A program made the position numbers and the translations under genes. Source: Paenibacillus barcinonensis (GTDB lineage Bacteria > Bacillota > Bacilli > Paenibacillales > Paenibacillaceae). From it: a DNA stretch of 64,000 nt. Under the pieces are notes generated by a model. The model searched no databases. It had not been told where the DNA came from and saw nothing but the letters and a program-made list of their open reading frames with translations. The stretch covers positions 370,318 to 434,317 of the forward strand of contig NZ_QJSW01000003.1 in the NCBI RefSeq assembly GCF_003217495.1, given 5' to 3'. Positions 9,101 through 16,905 of this stretch are shown here, in pieces. Within the stretch, counting starts at the first letter, position 1. Every line of letters starts with the position of its first letter.

Positions 9101-10236
9101 TGATGGACCCGAAGAAGCGCAGAACCCTTGGGAGCAGACCGATTTTAAAGGATACACTCCAACAGAAATCACCTGCAGCACAGCAAGGTCTGGAGGTAAG
9201 TGGCGATCATACAATGGAGCTGGGTATGAATCCGATGGAGGGGCTGAAAACCTCTGCAATGAATGAGCTGGCTCTCGGCGCAAACAATGAACCCTTTAAC
9301 GCTGCGACAAATGAACCGGATGCTTGTTCGATAAATACATCTTATATCCAGCCGCCAGTTGGAGTTGAGGCTTCCAATTCCGAAGTCGAGGACTCGACCA
9401 GTCAGGTCACTCACCAGATTCATCGCGTCGTAAACTCGCGGATCGAAGAAGAGCCGCATTCTCTGTCATTGCAGGACAGGGAGGTGAATGCTTTTACACA
9501 ATCCAATGCTGTTCGAAGGGTACGCAAAATTCAAAACAACAAGCTGACAGCTATGCTTCAGGTGCGCAACGAACAAGGTCGGTATCTGGAGGAAGTGCTG
9601 CATGACCTGAGTGAATTCGTGGATGAAATTGTCATCGTCGATGATGCCAGCACAGATGGAACGCCCGATATATGCAGCGCCTTTCCCAAGGTGGTCCGAC
9701 TGGAGGTGCTGGAGAAGCCGCTCTTTGCGGAAGAATGGCGTCTGCGCAATGCGCTGTGGCAAGCAGCTGTCAGCACAGCCCCGGACTGGCTGCTCTCGGT
9801 TGACGCCGATGAGCTGTACAGCAGCGAAGCCAAGAAGGCTATACGCAAGCTTATTAATCAGGACTACGCAGACTGGTTTGCCTTCCGCTTCTACGATATG
9901 TGGGGCGGCCGAACCCACTATCGCGAGGATGAGCTCTGGTCCATGCACAAGCGGCATACAGCTACTCTTGTCCGTTACATGCCTGGCTATCCTTACTTCT
10001 ATCCGCAGCAGAACCATCATGTTCCCAGACTCCCGTTATCCTGCACGGTACTCCCGGGTGTTCATACCGAATTGAAGGTACAGCATCTCGGCTGGGCTGG
10101 CAGTCTGGAGGACAGGGTACGCAAATATTTGCGTTACAAACGTATTGACCCACACGGGGAGTGGGGAAATCTGGCGCAGTATGAATCCATTCTGGACCCT
10201 GAACCAAGGCTTCTCCCCTGGAAGGAGGAACCGTAA
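9100..10236 (+). CDS. Family 2 glycosyltransferase with long disordered N-terminus
   Basis: GT-A fold transferase that would use a nucleotide sugar. The catalytic core starts only near residue 148 (KLTAMLQVRNEQ), with DDASTDGT at 181-188 and the metal-binding DADE at 235-238. The first 147 residues are polar, Asn/Ser/Glu-rich and without a recognisable fold, which is unusual for GT2 enzymes. The protein ends shortly after a conserved-looking segment with RVRKYLRYKR. The start overlaps the upstream stop, and GGAGGAA near its end serves the next gene. The acceptor is unknown; a protein or wall acceptor in the same island is plausible. Confidence 0.85.
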   Translation: MMDPKKRRTLGSRPILKDTLQQKSPAAQQGLEVSGDHTMELGMNPMEGLKTSAMNELALGANNEPFNAATNEPDACSINTSYIQPPVGVEASNSEVEDSTSQVTHQIHRVVNSRIEEEPHSLSLQDREVNAFTQSNAVRRVRKIQNNKLTAMLQVRNEQGRYLEEVLHDLSEFVDEIVIVDDASTDGTPDICSAFPKVVRLEVLEKPLFAEEWRLRNALWQAAVSTAPDWLLSVDADELYSSEAKKAIRKLINQDYADWFAFRFYDMWGGRTHYREDELWSMHKRHTATLVRYMPGYPYFYPQQNHHVPRLPLSCTVLPGVHTELKVQHLGWAGSLEDRVRKYLRYKRIDPHGEWGNLAQYESILDPEPRLLPWKEEP

Positions 10237-10237
10237 T

Positions 10238-11653
10238 ATGGGCATAGTCAGCATACTCACACACAGCTTCACCGATGGGTATAACCGGGAGTTCAGCCGA
10301 GTCTTCGGCGGCGGGCTGGAACGGTACATTCTTGATCTATGCCGCGTCATCCGTGGACTCGGTCATATTCCCGAGGTGCATCAATTGTCCTATTTCGAAG
10401 CGTTCCAGACGAGAACTGAGCAGATTGATGTCTATGGCTACGAATATGACATGAATAATGTGCCTGAGGCCTTTGAGCGGATGGCCGCTGCAGCTCGCGG
10501 TCCGATCATCTATGCAAGCTGCCTTTGGCAGCCCATTCACTACAAGCCAGGCAGCCTTGGAATATGTCACGGCATTAACTGGGATCGTCCGGGGCTGCCG
10601 CTGGATACGAAACGTCAGGTTGCCGATCATATTCAGCTGGCGCTGGATGGTCTGGTGCGTATCGTTTCAGTAGATTCCCATTTTCAAACCTTCTGTCGTG
10701 CCGCCTGTACTTATACGGATTCAGAACAAATCGTGCTGATCCCCAATGCGGTTGATACCTCGTACTTTATCCCGGCTCCGCCCAGAAGGACACTTGCACA
10801 GCAGCATGAACAAGAATGGCTGGCGGCTTGGAAGCAAGACACCGCGCTGCAAACCGAATATGCAGACATGATCATTGCAGCGTCTGGAGATACAGTGGCT
10901 GCCCGATATCCTGAGACGGAGAACGATAATGAACAGGAGAAGGGGCTCGTTAATGACCATCATGCAAATCGGATTAACGCTTCCGATGTTCTCCCTACTG
11001 GCAAAGAAGAATTTGCCGGATTATCTGTCCACCCGGAGCTTGAATGTACAGATGATGAGCCCGCTGCTTCTCGCCCCATCCGCATTTTGTATCCACGTCG
11101 CATCAGCAGCGAGCGCGGTATTATTCCGATGATGCTGGCGGCAGATAAGCTGCTGGGGGCTTTTCCGAATGTGGAGATTGAATTCGCCGGAGAGCTGGTG
11201 GAGGGCAGCACGGTGGGCAGAGCCTTCCGCTACTGGCAGCGCACACATCCGCATACAGCGCGAATCCGTCAGCATACGTATGATTTCAGAGATATTCGTG
11301 ACGCGTATCATCAGGCGGATATTGCTGTCATTCCTACATTATTCTCGGAGGGCACCTCCTACGCTTGTCTGGAAGCCATGAGCTGCGGGCTCCCGGTTAT
11401 CGCCTCCAACGTAGGCGGGCTCAATGATCTGATTCAGGACGGATTCAACGGATTGCTTGTACCCCCAGGCGAGCAGGCACTGACTGCTGCACTCGTTCGA
11501 CTCGTTCAGGATCGCGCTGAACGAGAACGGCTTGGCATATATGCGCGTGAAACGGCGCTCTCCTATGATCTGTCCATATGGCAGAGCCGCTGGAGCAGGG
11601 TGCTGAATGCTTTTTTAACGGAAACCGGAATCAAGGAGGGGATTCGGACATGA
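10238..11653 (+). CDS. Family 4 glycosyltransferase (GT-B fold)
   Basis: Retaining glycosyltransferase of 471 residues. The N-terminal lobe begins MGIVSILTHSF and contains a GGGLERYI loop typical of the acceptor side. The C-terminal lobe has the E-x7-E donor motif, Glu371 and Glu379 in EGTSYACLEAMSCGLPVI, followed by GGLNDLI and NGLLVPPG. A polar insertion of about 90 residues (about 200-290) separates the lobes. The start at 10238 has GGAGGAA nine bases upstream, only one base past the preceding stop. A longer frame from 10145 would run inside the previous gene and lacks such a site. Confidence 0.88.
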   Translation: MGIVSILTHSFTDGYNREFSRVFGGGLERYILDLCRVIRGLGHIPEVHQLSYFEAFQTRTEQIDVYGYEYDMNNVPEAFERMAAAARGPIIYASCLWQPIHYKPGSLGICHGINWDRPGLPLDTKRQVADHIQLALDGLVRIVSVDSHFQTFCRAACTYTDSEQIVLIPNAVDTSYFIPAPPRRTLAQQHEQEWLAAWKQDTALQTEYADMIIAASGDTVAARYPETENDNEQEKGLVNDHHANRINASDVLPTGKEEFAGLSVHPELECTDDEPAASRPIRILYPRRISSERGIIPMMLAADKLLGAFPNVEIEFAGELVEGSTVGRAFRYWQRTHPHTARIRQHTYDFRDIRDAYHQADIAVIPTLFSEGTSYACLEAMSCGLPVIASNVGGLNDLIQDGFNGLLVPPGEQALTAALVRLVQDRAERERLGIYARETALSYDLSIWQSRWSRVLNAFLTETGIKEGIRT

Positions 11654-12330
11654 TGGATACACCGCTCACGATGGAAATGATGGAATCCAGGTATATTCGG
11701 CAAAGTGACCCGAAGACGGATACGCTGATATTCCCGCTTCATCCCGCATGGTGGAGCCGCCCTTACGAATATGAATGGGCGCGGCAATTTGCACGGACAA
11801 ACGATGTGGTGCTGGATGCAGCCTGCGGCATATCTCACCCGTTCAAATTCTGGCTTACCGATCATTGCCGCGAGGTTCACGCATGTGACTGGGATGAGCG
11901 CATTATGTCAGAAGAAGCGATTCGACTGGATATTAAGGCTGATTTTGGTGAGCAGGCGGCCCGAAGCCTACCGGATTCCTATCTCTCCAGGCTCCACCGC
12001 GCTCAGGCCAATCTGGCTCAGCTCCCCTATGCAGCCGGGCAGTTCGACCGTGTATTCTGCATCTCTGTGCTGGAGCATCTGGATACCGGTACGATGCTGC
12101 GGGCTTTCCGCGAGTTCGCGCGGGTGCTCAAGCCGGACGGACAATTAATTGCGACCTTTGATGTGCCCGAGATGCGCCCCGATCTGCTGGAGACCATTAT
12201 GGCTGTCACCGGGCTGACCATTGAGGATAAGCTGAATGTGGAGGAACCGGAAGATGCCATCTCCTCTGATATGTACGGTGCCCCTATCCGCTGCTTCCGG
12301 GCTGTGATCTGCAAAACGGGCAAGATATAA
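11650..12330 (+). CDS. SAM-dependent class I methyltransferase
   Basis: A 226-residue Rossmann-fold methyltransferase. VVLDAACGISHPF is motif I (SAM binding), HACDWD is motif II, and FDRVFCISVLEHL is the motif IV region typical of the Methyltransf_11 group. The ATG at 11650 overlaps the preceding TGA (ATGA) and has AGGAGGGG nine bases upstream. Placed after two glycosyltransferases, it may methylate a sugar, as found in bacterial surface glycans; that is inference. Confidence 0.85.
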   Translation: MMDTPLTMEMMESRYIRQSDPKTDTLIFPLHPAWWSRPYEYEWARQFARTNDVVLDAACGISHPFKFWLTDHCREVHACDWDERIMSEEAIRLDIKADFGEQAARSLPDSYLSRLHRAQANLAQLPYAAGQFDRVFCISVLEHLDTGTMLRAFREFARVLKPDGQLIATFDVPEMRPDLLETIMAVTGLTIEDKLNVEEPEDAISSDMYGAPIRCFRAVICKTGKI

Positions 12331-12370
12331 CTGCCGGGTTGCACATGAAAAAGAGAGGTGGGGGGAAACA

Positions 12371-12430
12371 GTGAATTTTATTAACTATCTGTTTAAATGG
12401 GCAAGGGGGAGATCAGAAGCGAGGAAATGA
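12371..12430 (+). CDS. Possible 19-residue peptide at the end of the glycosylation operon
   Basis: A GTG start at 12371 with a very strong ribosome binding site (GAGGTGGGGGG, five bases upstream) opens a frame encoding MNFINYLFKWARGRSEARK, ending one base before a terminator hairpin. The first half is hydrophobic and aromatic, the second half basic, so the peptide would be amphipathic and cationic. No family is recognised. It could be a genuine small protein, or the ribosome binding site could be accidental; length alone gives no support. Confidence 0.45.
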   Translation: MNFINYLFKWARGRSEARK

Positions 12431-12431
12431 C

Positions 12432-12455
12432 TGCCGGGATGTCCCGGCATTTTTT
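12432..12455 (+). terminator. Terminator of the plus-strand glycosylation operon
   Basis: TGCCGGGA and TCCCGGCA form a GC-rich stem followed by six T. It directly follows the small ORF and closes the operon that begins at 7769. Confidence 0.92.
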
Positions 12456-12496
12456 CTTGATGGAGCACAAGTGTCCGGCGGGATGAACACGCCGGA

Positions 12497-14581
12497 CTAC
12501 AGGTATGCCAGCAGCAGGATACATTGCTGCTGATAGGTTGGGACATGGGCAGCGCCGGGAGCCGTCAGGCGCAGCAGCATGTGAACGCCCGGTGGGAGGG
12601 ACCTCGCCGGGCGGCCTTGGGCGGCAGCAGGCCGTGCTGTGATTCGGGCCGCGTACTCGGCCCAGTCACGGGCCAGGCTTTGCCGCCCGGCGAGCAGCGC
12701 GAGCGTGCCCGCCAGGAGCGCGTGCGTTGCGAGCGCAGGGGCGGGCCCTTCGCCCGCGCGGGTCTGCTGTGCGTTGCCCGGCGGGACGCCGCATAGCGCC
12801 TGCAGCCCGTTGCGGGCGCCTGCGGGTGCGCGCAGCAGCCCGCAACGGGCCGCAGGCGGAAGCGCCGCGAGCAGCGCCAGCGCGGCGCCCGGCGGCTGGG
12901 CCTGCAGCAGGCGCAGCCATGCAGGCCAGGCGCCCACGGCGGCGAGCGCCTGCGCAGGCGCAAGCAGCGCGGGCGCACCGGGCGCTGCGGGCTGCTCGCT
13001 GACGCGTGGCGCGGCGCCGGGCGACTGCCCTCGCGGAGGCGTCGGGGCCGCTGGGCCGCGCACAGCGCAGCCAGCGGTGTCCACACGCCGCAGCAGCGCA
13101 TCCGCCGCCCATGCCACTGCGGGCACCGCCGCCTTGGGCGCCGCTGGCCCCTGGCGCTGGGCCACCGGGCGCCCCGCCATGTGCTGCCGCTTGTGGCCCA
13201 GCGCCCACAACGCCAGCGCAGCCTCTGGCCCGTGCTGCGCGTGCGCGGCCCAAGGCCGCATGGCCGCGCGGGCGGCTGCATCCTCGCCCAGCTGCGCCAG
13301 CGCAAGCCCGCTGGCAAGCGGCTGTGCCCGCAGCGCCGGAGCCAGCGCAGCCGCATGGCGCAGCAGCCACTCTGGCCGATGCGCAGCCAGCGCGGCCGCA
13401 ACCAACGCTTGCCATGCCGCTGGCGGCAAGCACACCCCCTCGGCTGCGCGAGCAATGGCCTGCGGCCGTCCCGTGGCTGCGCCGAGCAGCAGCAGCCGCT
13501 GCCATGCAGCCACGTTGTCCGGCTGCACGCTCAGCGCCGCTGTATAGGCCGCCTCCGCTTCCTCCCAGCGACCGGCCTGTTCATGGGCCATGCCCTCCAG
13601 CGTCAACGTGCGGTACGTTCCTGCACCCGACACCGAGGTATATCGGCCAGCTGTCGATGCGGCCGATCTCGCTTGCTTTAACCAGTCCAGAGCATTGTCT
13701 GCCCGCGCGTGATCCAGTTCCAGCACAGCACCCAGCTCAAGCAGATCAGGGAAATCTTCATACAAGGGCGCCCATGTCTCCACGATAGCCAGCGCTCTAC
13801 CATACTGCCCCAGCTCTCTCCAGGCGTACGCCGTTTTCAACACCACATCAGAGTGATATCCACTCTCCGGCAGGAGCTGTGCCAGCAGCGGCAGCAACAG
13901 CCGAATCGCCTCACCATACTGGGCCTGCTGAAACCATTCGGCAGCCAGTGCATAAAGCAGCTCCTCCCGATCCGGTGTCTGCTGTAGAGCACGTCGGACC
14001 AACTGCATATTGCGTTTGTTTTTACCCTTGGCTGCGATGACATCATCGAGATACCCGTAGTGAACCACCTCTATATCCGACTGACCAATCCCGCTTGGCA
14101 TAAAAGCATGAATGGAAGATGCCACTTCCTCATGTATCCTGCCGCGAAAAGCAATCCGGGGATCGTTACGGAACAGACGACATACCACATCGGTCACCCG
14201 CTCTTCGCCTGTACCGAGCAGACTCGTTACCTTAATCCAGTAACCCCATACCTCCTGACTCGCGGCCTCCAGCCATTCCGATAGTTCCAATTTCGTTCGG
14301 TCCGTGCATATCCACTCTTCATCTGCATCAAGTACCAAAATCCACGAATAACTCGCAGCAGCAAGTGAAAGATTGCGAGCCTTGCTGAAATCTCCACTCC
14401 ATTCCATATCCATCATTTCTGCATGATGCCGCCTGGCAATCTCATGCGAAGCATCTGTCGAGCCCGTATCCACAATAATAATCTCATCGACCCAATCGCT
14501 TACCGAGCGCAGACAACGATCCAGACATTCACCTTCATCCCTCACTATCATGCACAGACTGATGCCTCTCTTCACCTGCAC
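12497..14581 (-). CDS. GT2 glycosyltransferase with TPR region and very GC-rich C-terminal half
   Basis: The N-terminal GT-A domain has ISLCMIVRDE, DTGSTD at 38-43, DADE at 85-88 and a GRIHEE motif, with HYGY after it. Together with the downstream TPR region this is the layout of SunS-type protein glycosyltransferases. About residues 380-680 are extremely rich in Ala, Leu, Pro and Arg because the DNA is about 85% G+C (51 of 60 bases at 12841-12900). The frame is still right: the C-terminus keeps a pattern (ALL, later HMLLRLTAPGA) that parallels the end of the neighbouring paralogue. The start is probably the GTG at 14581, five bases after AGGAGGG; a GTG at 14575 is the alternative. Confidence 0.85.
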   Translation of the reverse strand: MQVKRGISLCMIVRDEGECLDRCLRSVSDWVDEIIIVDTGSTDASHEIARRHHAEMMDMEWSGDFSKARNLSLAAASYSWILVLDADEEWICTDRTKLELSEWLEAASQEVWGYWIKVTSLLGTGEERVTDVVCRLFRNDPRIAFRGRIHEEVASSIHAFMPSGIGQSDIEVVHYGYLDDVIAAKGKNKRNMQLVRRALQQTPDREELLYALAAEWFQQAQYGEAIRLLLPLLAQLLPESGYHSDVVLKTAYAWRELGQYGRALAIVETWAPLYEDFPDLLELGAVLELDHARADNALDWLKQARSAASTAGRYTSVSGAGTYRTLTLEGMAHEQAGRWEEAEAAYTAALSVQPDNVAAWQRLLLLGAATGRPQAIARAAEGVCLPPAAWQALVAAALAAHRPEWLLRHAAALAPALRAQPLASGLALAQLGEDAAARAAMRPWAAHAQHGPEAALALWALGHKRQHMAGRPVAQRQGPAAPKAAVPAVAWAADALLRRVDTAGCAVRGPAAPTPPRGQSPGAAPRVSEQPAAPGAPALLAPAQALAAVGAWPAWLRLLQAQPPGAALALLAALPPAARCGLLRAPAGARNGLQALCGVPPGNAQQTRAGEGPAPALATHALLAGTLALLAGRQSLARDWAEYAARITARPAAAQGRPARSLPPGVHMLLRLTAPGAAHVPTYQQQCILLLAYL

Positions 14582-14763
14582 CCTGCCCTCCTTCCGGCCA
14601 AAATCCCCCTGCTGCATTCAGATTGGCACTGGATTCAGCACAGTTCTGTTCAACACTCTCTTGTCACGTCCCGTAGCGTACACACATTGTCATCCTTCTC
14701 TATCATCCATCAAAACAGCTCCGTCCTACTCCTCCCCCGGCTCAAGTCATCCACCATTCCCTA

Positions 14764-16905
14764 TTAGCCCTCGAATCCGTCTGCTCCCGGCAGCTCAAGA
14801 CGGATATGCTGAACAACAGGCCAGCACGGATGACGTCTCCTTTTCCCCGCACCCGCCTGTGGCTTATCAGACATGAGCTGCGCCAGATGATAATCCGCAG
14901 CACTGACCAGCCCTTTCACGATACAACTCGTTCCAAGCAAGGCATCGGCTGCTCCCGGAAAAGGCAAGCGTCCCCCATCATCCTGCACCCCTGCCTTCTC
15001 GCACACCTCTCCCATGCCTTGACGTTCTACCCCACCACACGCAGCCCCTTCCTTAGCCACAGCTTCTCCCGATCCAGCCCCGGTTGTACAACCGGCTTCC
15101 TCCAGCACCTGCCGCCCCCGCTGAATCAGTCCGTGCAGCTCCTGCCATCTCCCTGATCTTGCGCACCCTTCCAGCAAAAGTCCAAACGCATGCCAGCCCT
15201 CGTACACCCCGGCATAATCTGCCTCAGACATGTTATGTTCGAGTGCATTCTCTTTAGAGCTCTCGTTTCCTCTGCCTGCTGTGTTCCACCAGCCCGCCAG
15301 GCCGGGCTCCGCTTCAGATAACCCGTCTTTGCCCTCGCCTGTCTGTGCTCCTTTTCTCAACCATAGCGTAAAGGAATCCGACGCCCCATGCTCCTGCCCT
15401 TTCTTATTTTCCTGCCCTCCCCTACCTTGCTTATCCTCTGAAGCCATACTACCTTCTTTGTCTTCGAGCCACTTCATCCGTTCCAGCCAGCGGGCAGCCA
15501 AAGAGGCAAACACCCCTTTTTTTCGTTTCACGGTTTCGAGCTTCAACCGCGCTTTTCTCCAGTCTCCTCGCTGCACATGCAGAAAAGATTCGGCTACAGA
15601 CCGCCTCTCCCTCGGCTCTCCGGAGGATACAGGCATCATCTCCTCAAGCAGCTCAAGAGCCGCATCGTAACAACCGCTTTGCTCCAGAATACCCAGAACC
15701 TTTGTCAAAGCCTCCTCCGAACGCAACGCAAAACGTGATTCAATCAGCGCGGGAATCTGCGGCTCCTGTCCTGATACCCGCATGATTCGAAATATGCGGT
15801 ACAGCGGTGGCAGCAGACTGGCCTTGGCACGCACTGCTTCCACATAAGCATCCACCGCCCCCTCCAGATCGGCCTTTCCTTCCAGTAAACGCCCCAACGT
15901 GTACCACGTCTGATAAGTGCCGATGCCTTCTTCCGTGTGAAAAATCGCTGGAGGCGGCCCCTGCCGGACAGCTTCGCGAAGCGAAATCTCAGCCAGATCT
16001 GAATCCCCCAGAGCATCTGCACAGACCGCACGATGATGCATCAGGTCTGTGTATTCTGGAAACAGCTGCAAAGCCGCATTCACCCGCTCCATCGCCTCCG
16101 ACCAGCGCTGCAGATGCTCCAGACAGCGAACCTCATATTTGAACAGCAGATGCGCATAGCTGGTTACTGCCGGATCAATCATCTCCCGAGCTGTACCAAA
16201 CGATTCGAGCGCCTGCTCCGCTTGACCTAGACGCAAATACTCTACGCCAAGATTATAGTGATGGAACGGCTGATCGGGCTCCTCCGTCACCGCCTGCTGT
16301 AACAGACGCACATTGCGGTTCACCTTGTCTTTGCGCTCCACAATCACCGTCTGATACCCGTAATGGTGAATCACCATGTCCGTAACATGAAACGCAGCCT
16401 CAGGATTCCGCTCACAGATCGCCGCCGCAATCTGCTCATGAATTCGGCCCGTGAAGCGATGCTCAGGGGCGTTGCGAAACAGACGCAGCACCGGATTAAC
16501 CGTCGCCCCCTGCTGACCCGAACCCGTATAATTGTGGATGTTTAAAAACAATCCGTCGCATCCGCTGACTGCCGTCCAGCTTCTGATCTGCTCCCGTGCT
16601 GCTGGTTCCAGCGCCTCGTCCGCATCCAGAAACAAAATCCAGTCGCCAGTGGCCCGCTCCAGACCAGCATTCCGTGCTGCGGCAAAATCATCGCACCACA
16701 CAAACTCAACCACCATCGCGCCATACTTACGCGCTATTGCCACGCTGCGGTCCGACGAGCCAGTGTCTACTACAATGATCTCGTCAACCGCTCCGCGCAC
16801 ACTCTCAAGACAGCGCGGCAGCAACTCCTCCTCATCCTTCACGATCATACACAGCGATATCCGCTGCACCTTCTGATGCTGTGTCCGATGTTGCTCTGCC
16901 TGCAT
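14764..16905 (-). CDS. GT2 glycosyltransferase with TPR repeats
   Basis: The second of three tandem paralogues, 713 residues. It has RISLCMIVKDEE, DTGSSD at 47-52, DADE at 94-97, then RLFRNAPEHRFTGRIHEQ and HHYGYQ. The TPR segment (about 200-420) contains FHHYNLGVEYLRLGQAEQALESF. The late part carries a Lys/Gly/Glu-rich low-complexity stretch. The ATG at 16905 has AGGAGG seven bases upstream. That start lies inside the last 74 bases of the preceding gene, suggesting coupled translation. Likely role: transfer of a sugar to a protein or glycan of the same island. Confidence 0.88.
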   Translation of the reverse strand: MQAEQHRTQHQKVQRISLCMIVKDEEELLPRCLESVRGAVDEIIVVDTGSSDRSVAIARKYGAMVVEFVWCDDFAAARNAGLERATGDWILFLDADEALEPAAREQIRSWTAVSGCDGLFLNIHNYTGSGQQGATVNPVLRLFRNAPEHRFTGRIHEQIAAAICERNPEAAFHVTDMVIHHYGYQTVIVERKDKVNRNVRLLQQAVTEEPDQPFHHYNLGVEYLRLGQAEQALESFGTAREMIDPAVTSYAHLLFKYEVRCLEHLQRWSEAMERVNAALQLFPEYTDLMHHRAVCADALGDSDLAEISLREAVRQGPPPAIFHTEEGIGTYQTWYTLGRLLEGKADLEGAVDAYVEAVRAKASLLPPLYRIFRIMRVSGQEPQIPALIESRFALRSEEALTKVLGILEQSGCYDAALELLEEMMPVSSGEPRERRSVAESFLHVQRGDWRKARLKLETVKRKKGVFASLAARWLERMKWLEDKEGSMASEDKQGRGGQENKKGQEHGASDSFTLWLRKGAQTGEGKDGLSEAEPGLAGWWNTAGRGNESSKENALEHNMSEADYAGVYEGWHAFGLLLEGCARSGRWQELHGLIQRGRQVLEEAGCTTGAGSGEAVAKEGAACGGVERQGMGEVCEKAGVQDDGGRLPFPGAADALLGTSCIVKGLVSAADYHLAQLMSDKPQAGAGKRRRHPCWPVVQHIRLELPGADGFEG

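Noticed and set aside
12565..13788. Several open frames of 260-302 codons on both strands in the GC-rich block
   Set aside because: Open frames are expected at about 85% G+C because stop codons are AT-rich. Only the minus-strand frame that continues the GT2-TPR protein has a paralogue.
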